A stretch of DNA of 5,912 bases from an uncultured Collinsella sp. (lineage in GTDB: Bacteria; Actinomycetota; Coriobacteriia; Coriobacteriales; Coriobacteriaceae). Shown piece after piece: positions 5,877 through 5,912 of this stretch (position 1 is the stretch's first letter; each line of letters opens with the position of its first letter). The stretch is from positions 1 through 5,912 of the forward strand of contig CABUTN010000067.1 of assembly GCA_902494565.1 (NCBI GenBank). The letters are read 5' to 3'. The position numbers were made by a program, and so were the translations under genes. Below the pieces are notes generated by a model. The model worked only from the letters and a program-made list of their open reading frames with translations. It was not told where the DNA came from and did no database searches.

Positions 5877-5912
5877 TTATTCTGGGACGGGGATTAAAAA
5901 ATCATTGTGTAC
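5877..5912. other. Non-coding tail at window end
   Basis: These 36 bases after the last stop contain a GGGACGGGG tract and then GATTAAAAAATC, whose ends (GATT/AATC) are complementary. The composition shifts abruptly from GC-rich to A-rich. It could be the edge of an intergenic repeat or of the next promoter region, but too little is visible to decide. Confidence 0.2.

Overview
The window is high-GC bacterial DNA with strongly GC-biased third codon positions and all convincing genes on the + strand. Gene content and codon style fit a gut actinobacterium of the Coriobacteriia, most likely Collinsella or a close relative. This placement is an inference from gene set and composition, not from a marker gene.

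Layout. 1-315 is the 3' end of a small membrane-anchored protein, probably of the DUF4956 family. 316-578 is a spacer with a perfect 10-bp inverted repeat, a coding-like stretch without a start codon (335-466, perhaps a gene remnant), and an operator-like palindrome just before the next gene. 579-1559 encodes a LacI-family repressor. 1560-1741 is a regulatory spacer with two further copies of the same operator. 1742-3142 encodes a sucrose-type PTS permease (EIIB-EIIC, no EIIA). 3143-3249 holds a GC-rich hairpin. 3250-4791 encodes a GH32 sucrose-6-phosphate hydrolase. 4792-4886 holds a TATACT box and a strong intrinsic terminator. 4887-5876 encodes a shortened, divergent member of the Cys/Met-metabolism PLP-enzyme family. 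5877-5912 is non-coding.

How the genes work together. The repressor, permease and hydrolase form a classic scrR-scrA-scrB type unit. Sucrose is taken up and phosphorylated by the PTS, then cut to glucose-6-phosphate and fructose. Three 14-bp palindromes of one consensus (TGAAAWCGNTTACA), one before the repressor gene and two before the permease gene, suggest that the repressor controls both itself and the transport/hydrolysis genes. The hairpin between permease and hydrolase may set their relative expression, and the strong terminator after the hydrolase closes the unit.

The most unusual gene is the last one. It aligns with cystathionine gamma-synthase/gamma-lyase type proteins over nearly its whole length, but lacks their usual N-terminal segment. 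By hand alignment, the PLP-binding lysine is an arginine and several other cofactor-pocket residues are changed. It may be a pseudoenzyme or a protein with new chemistry.
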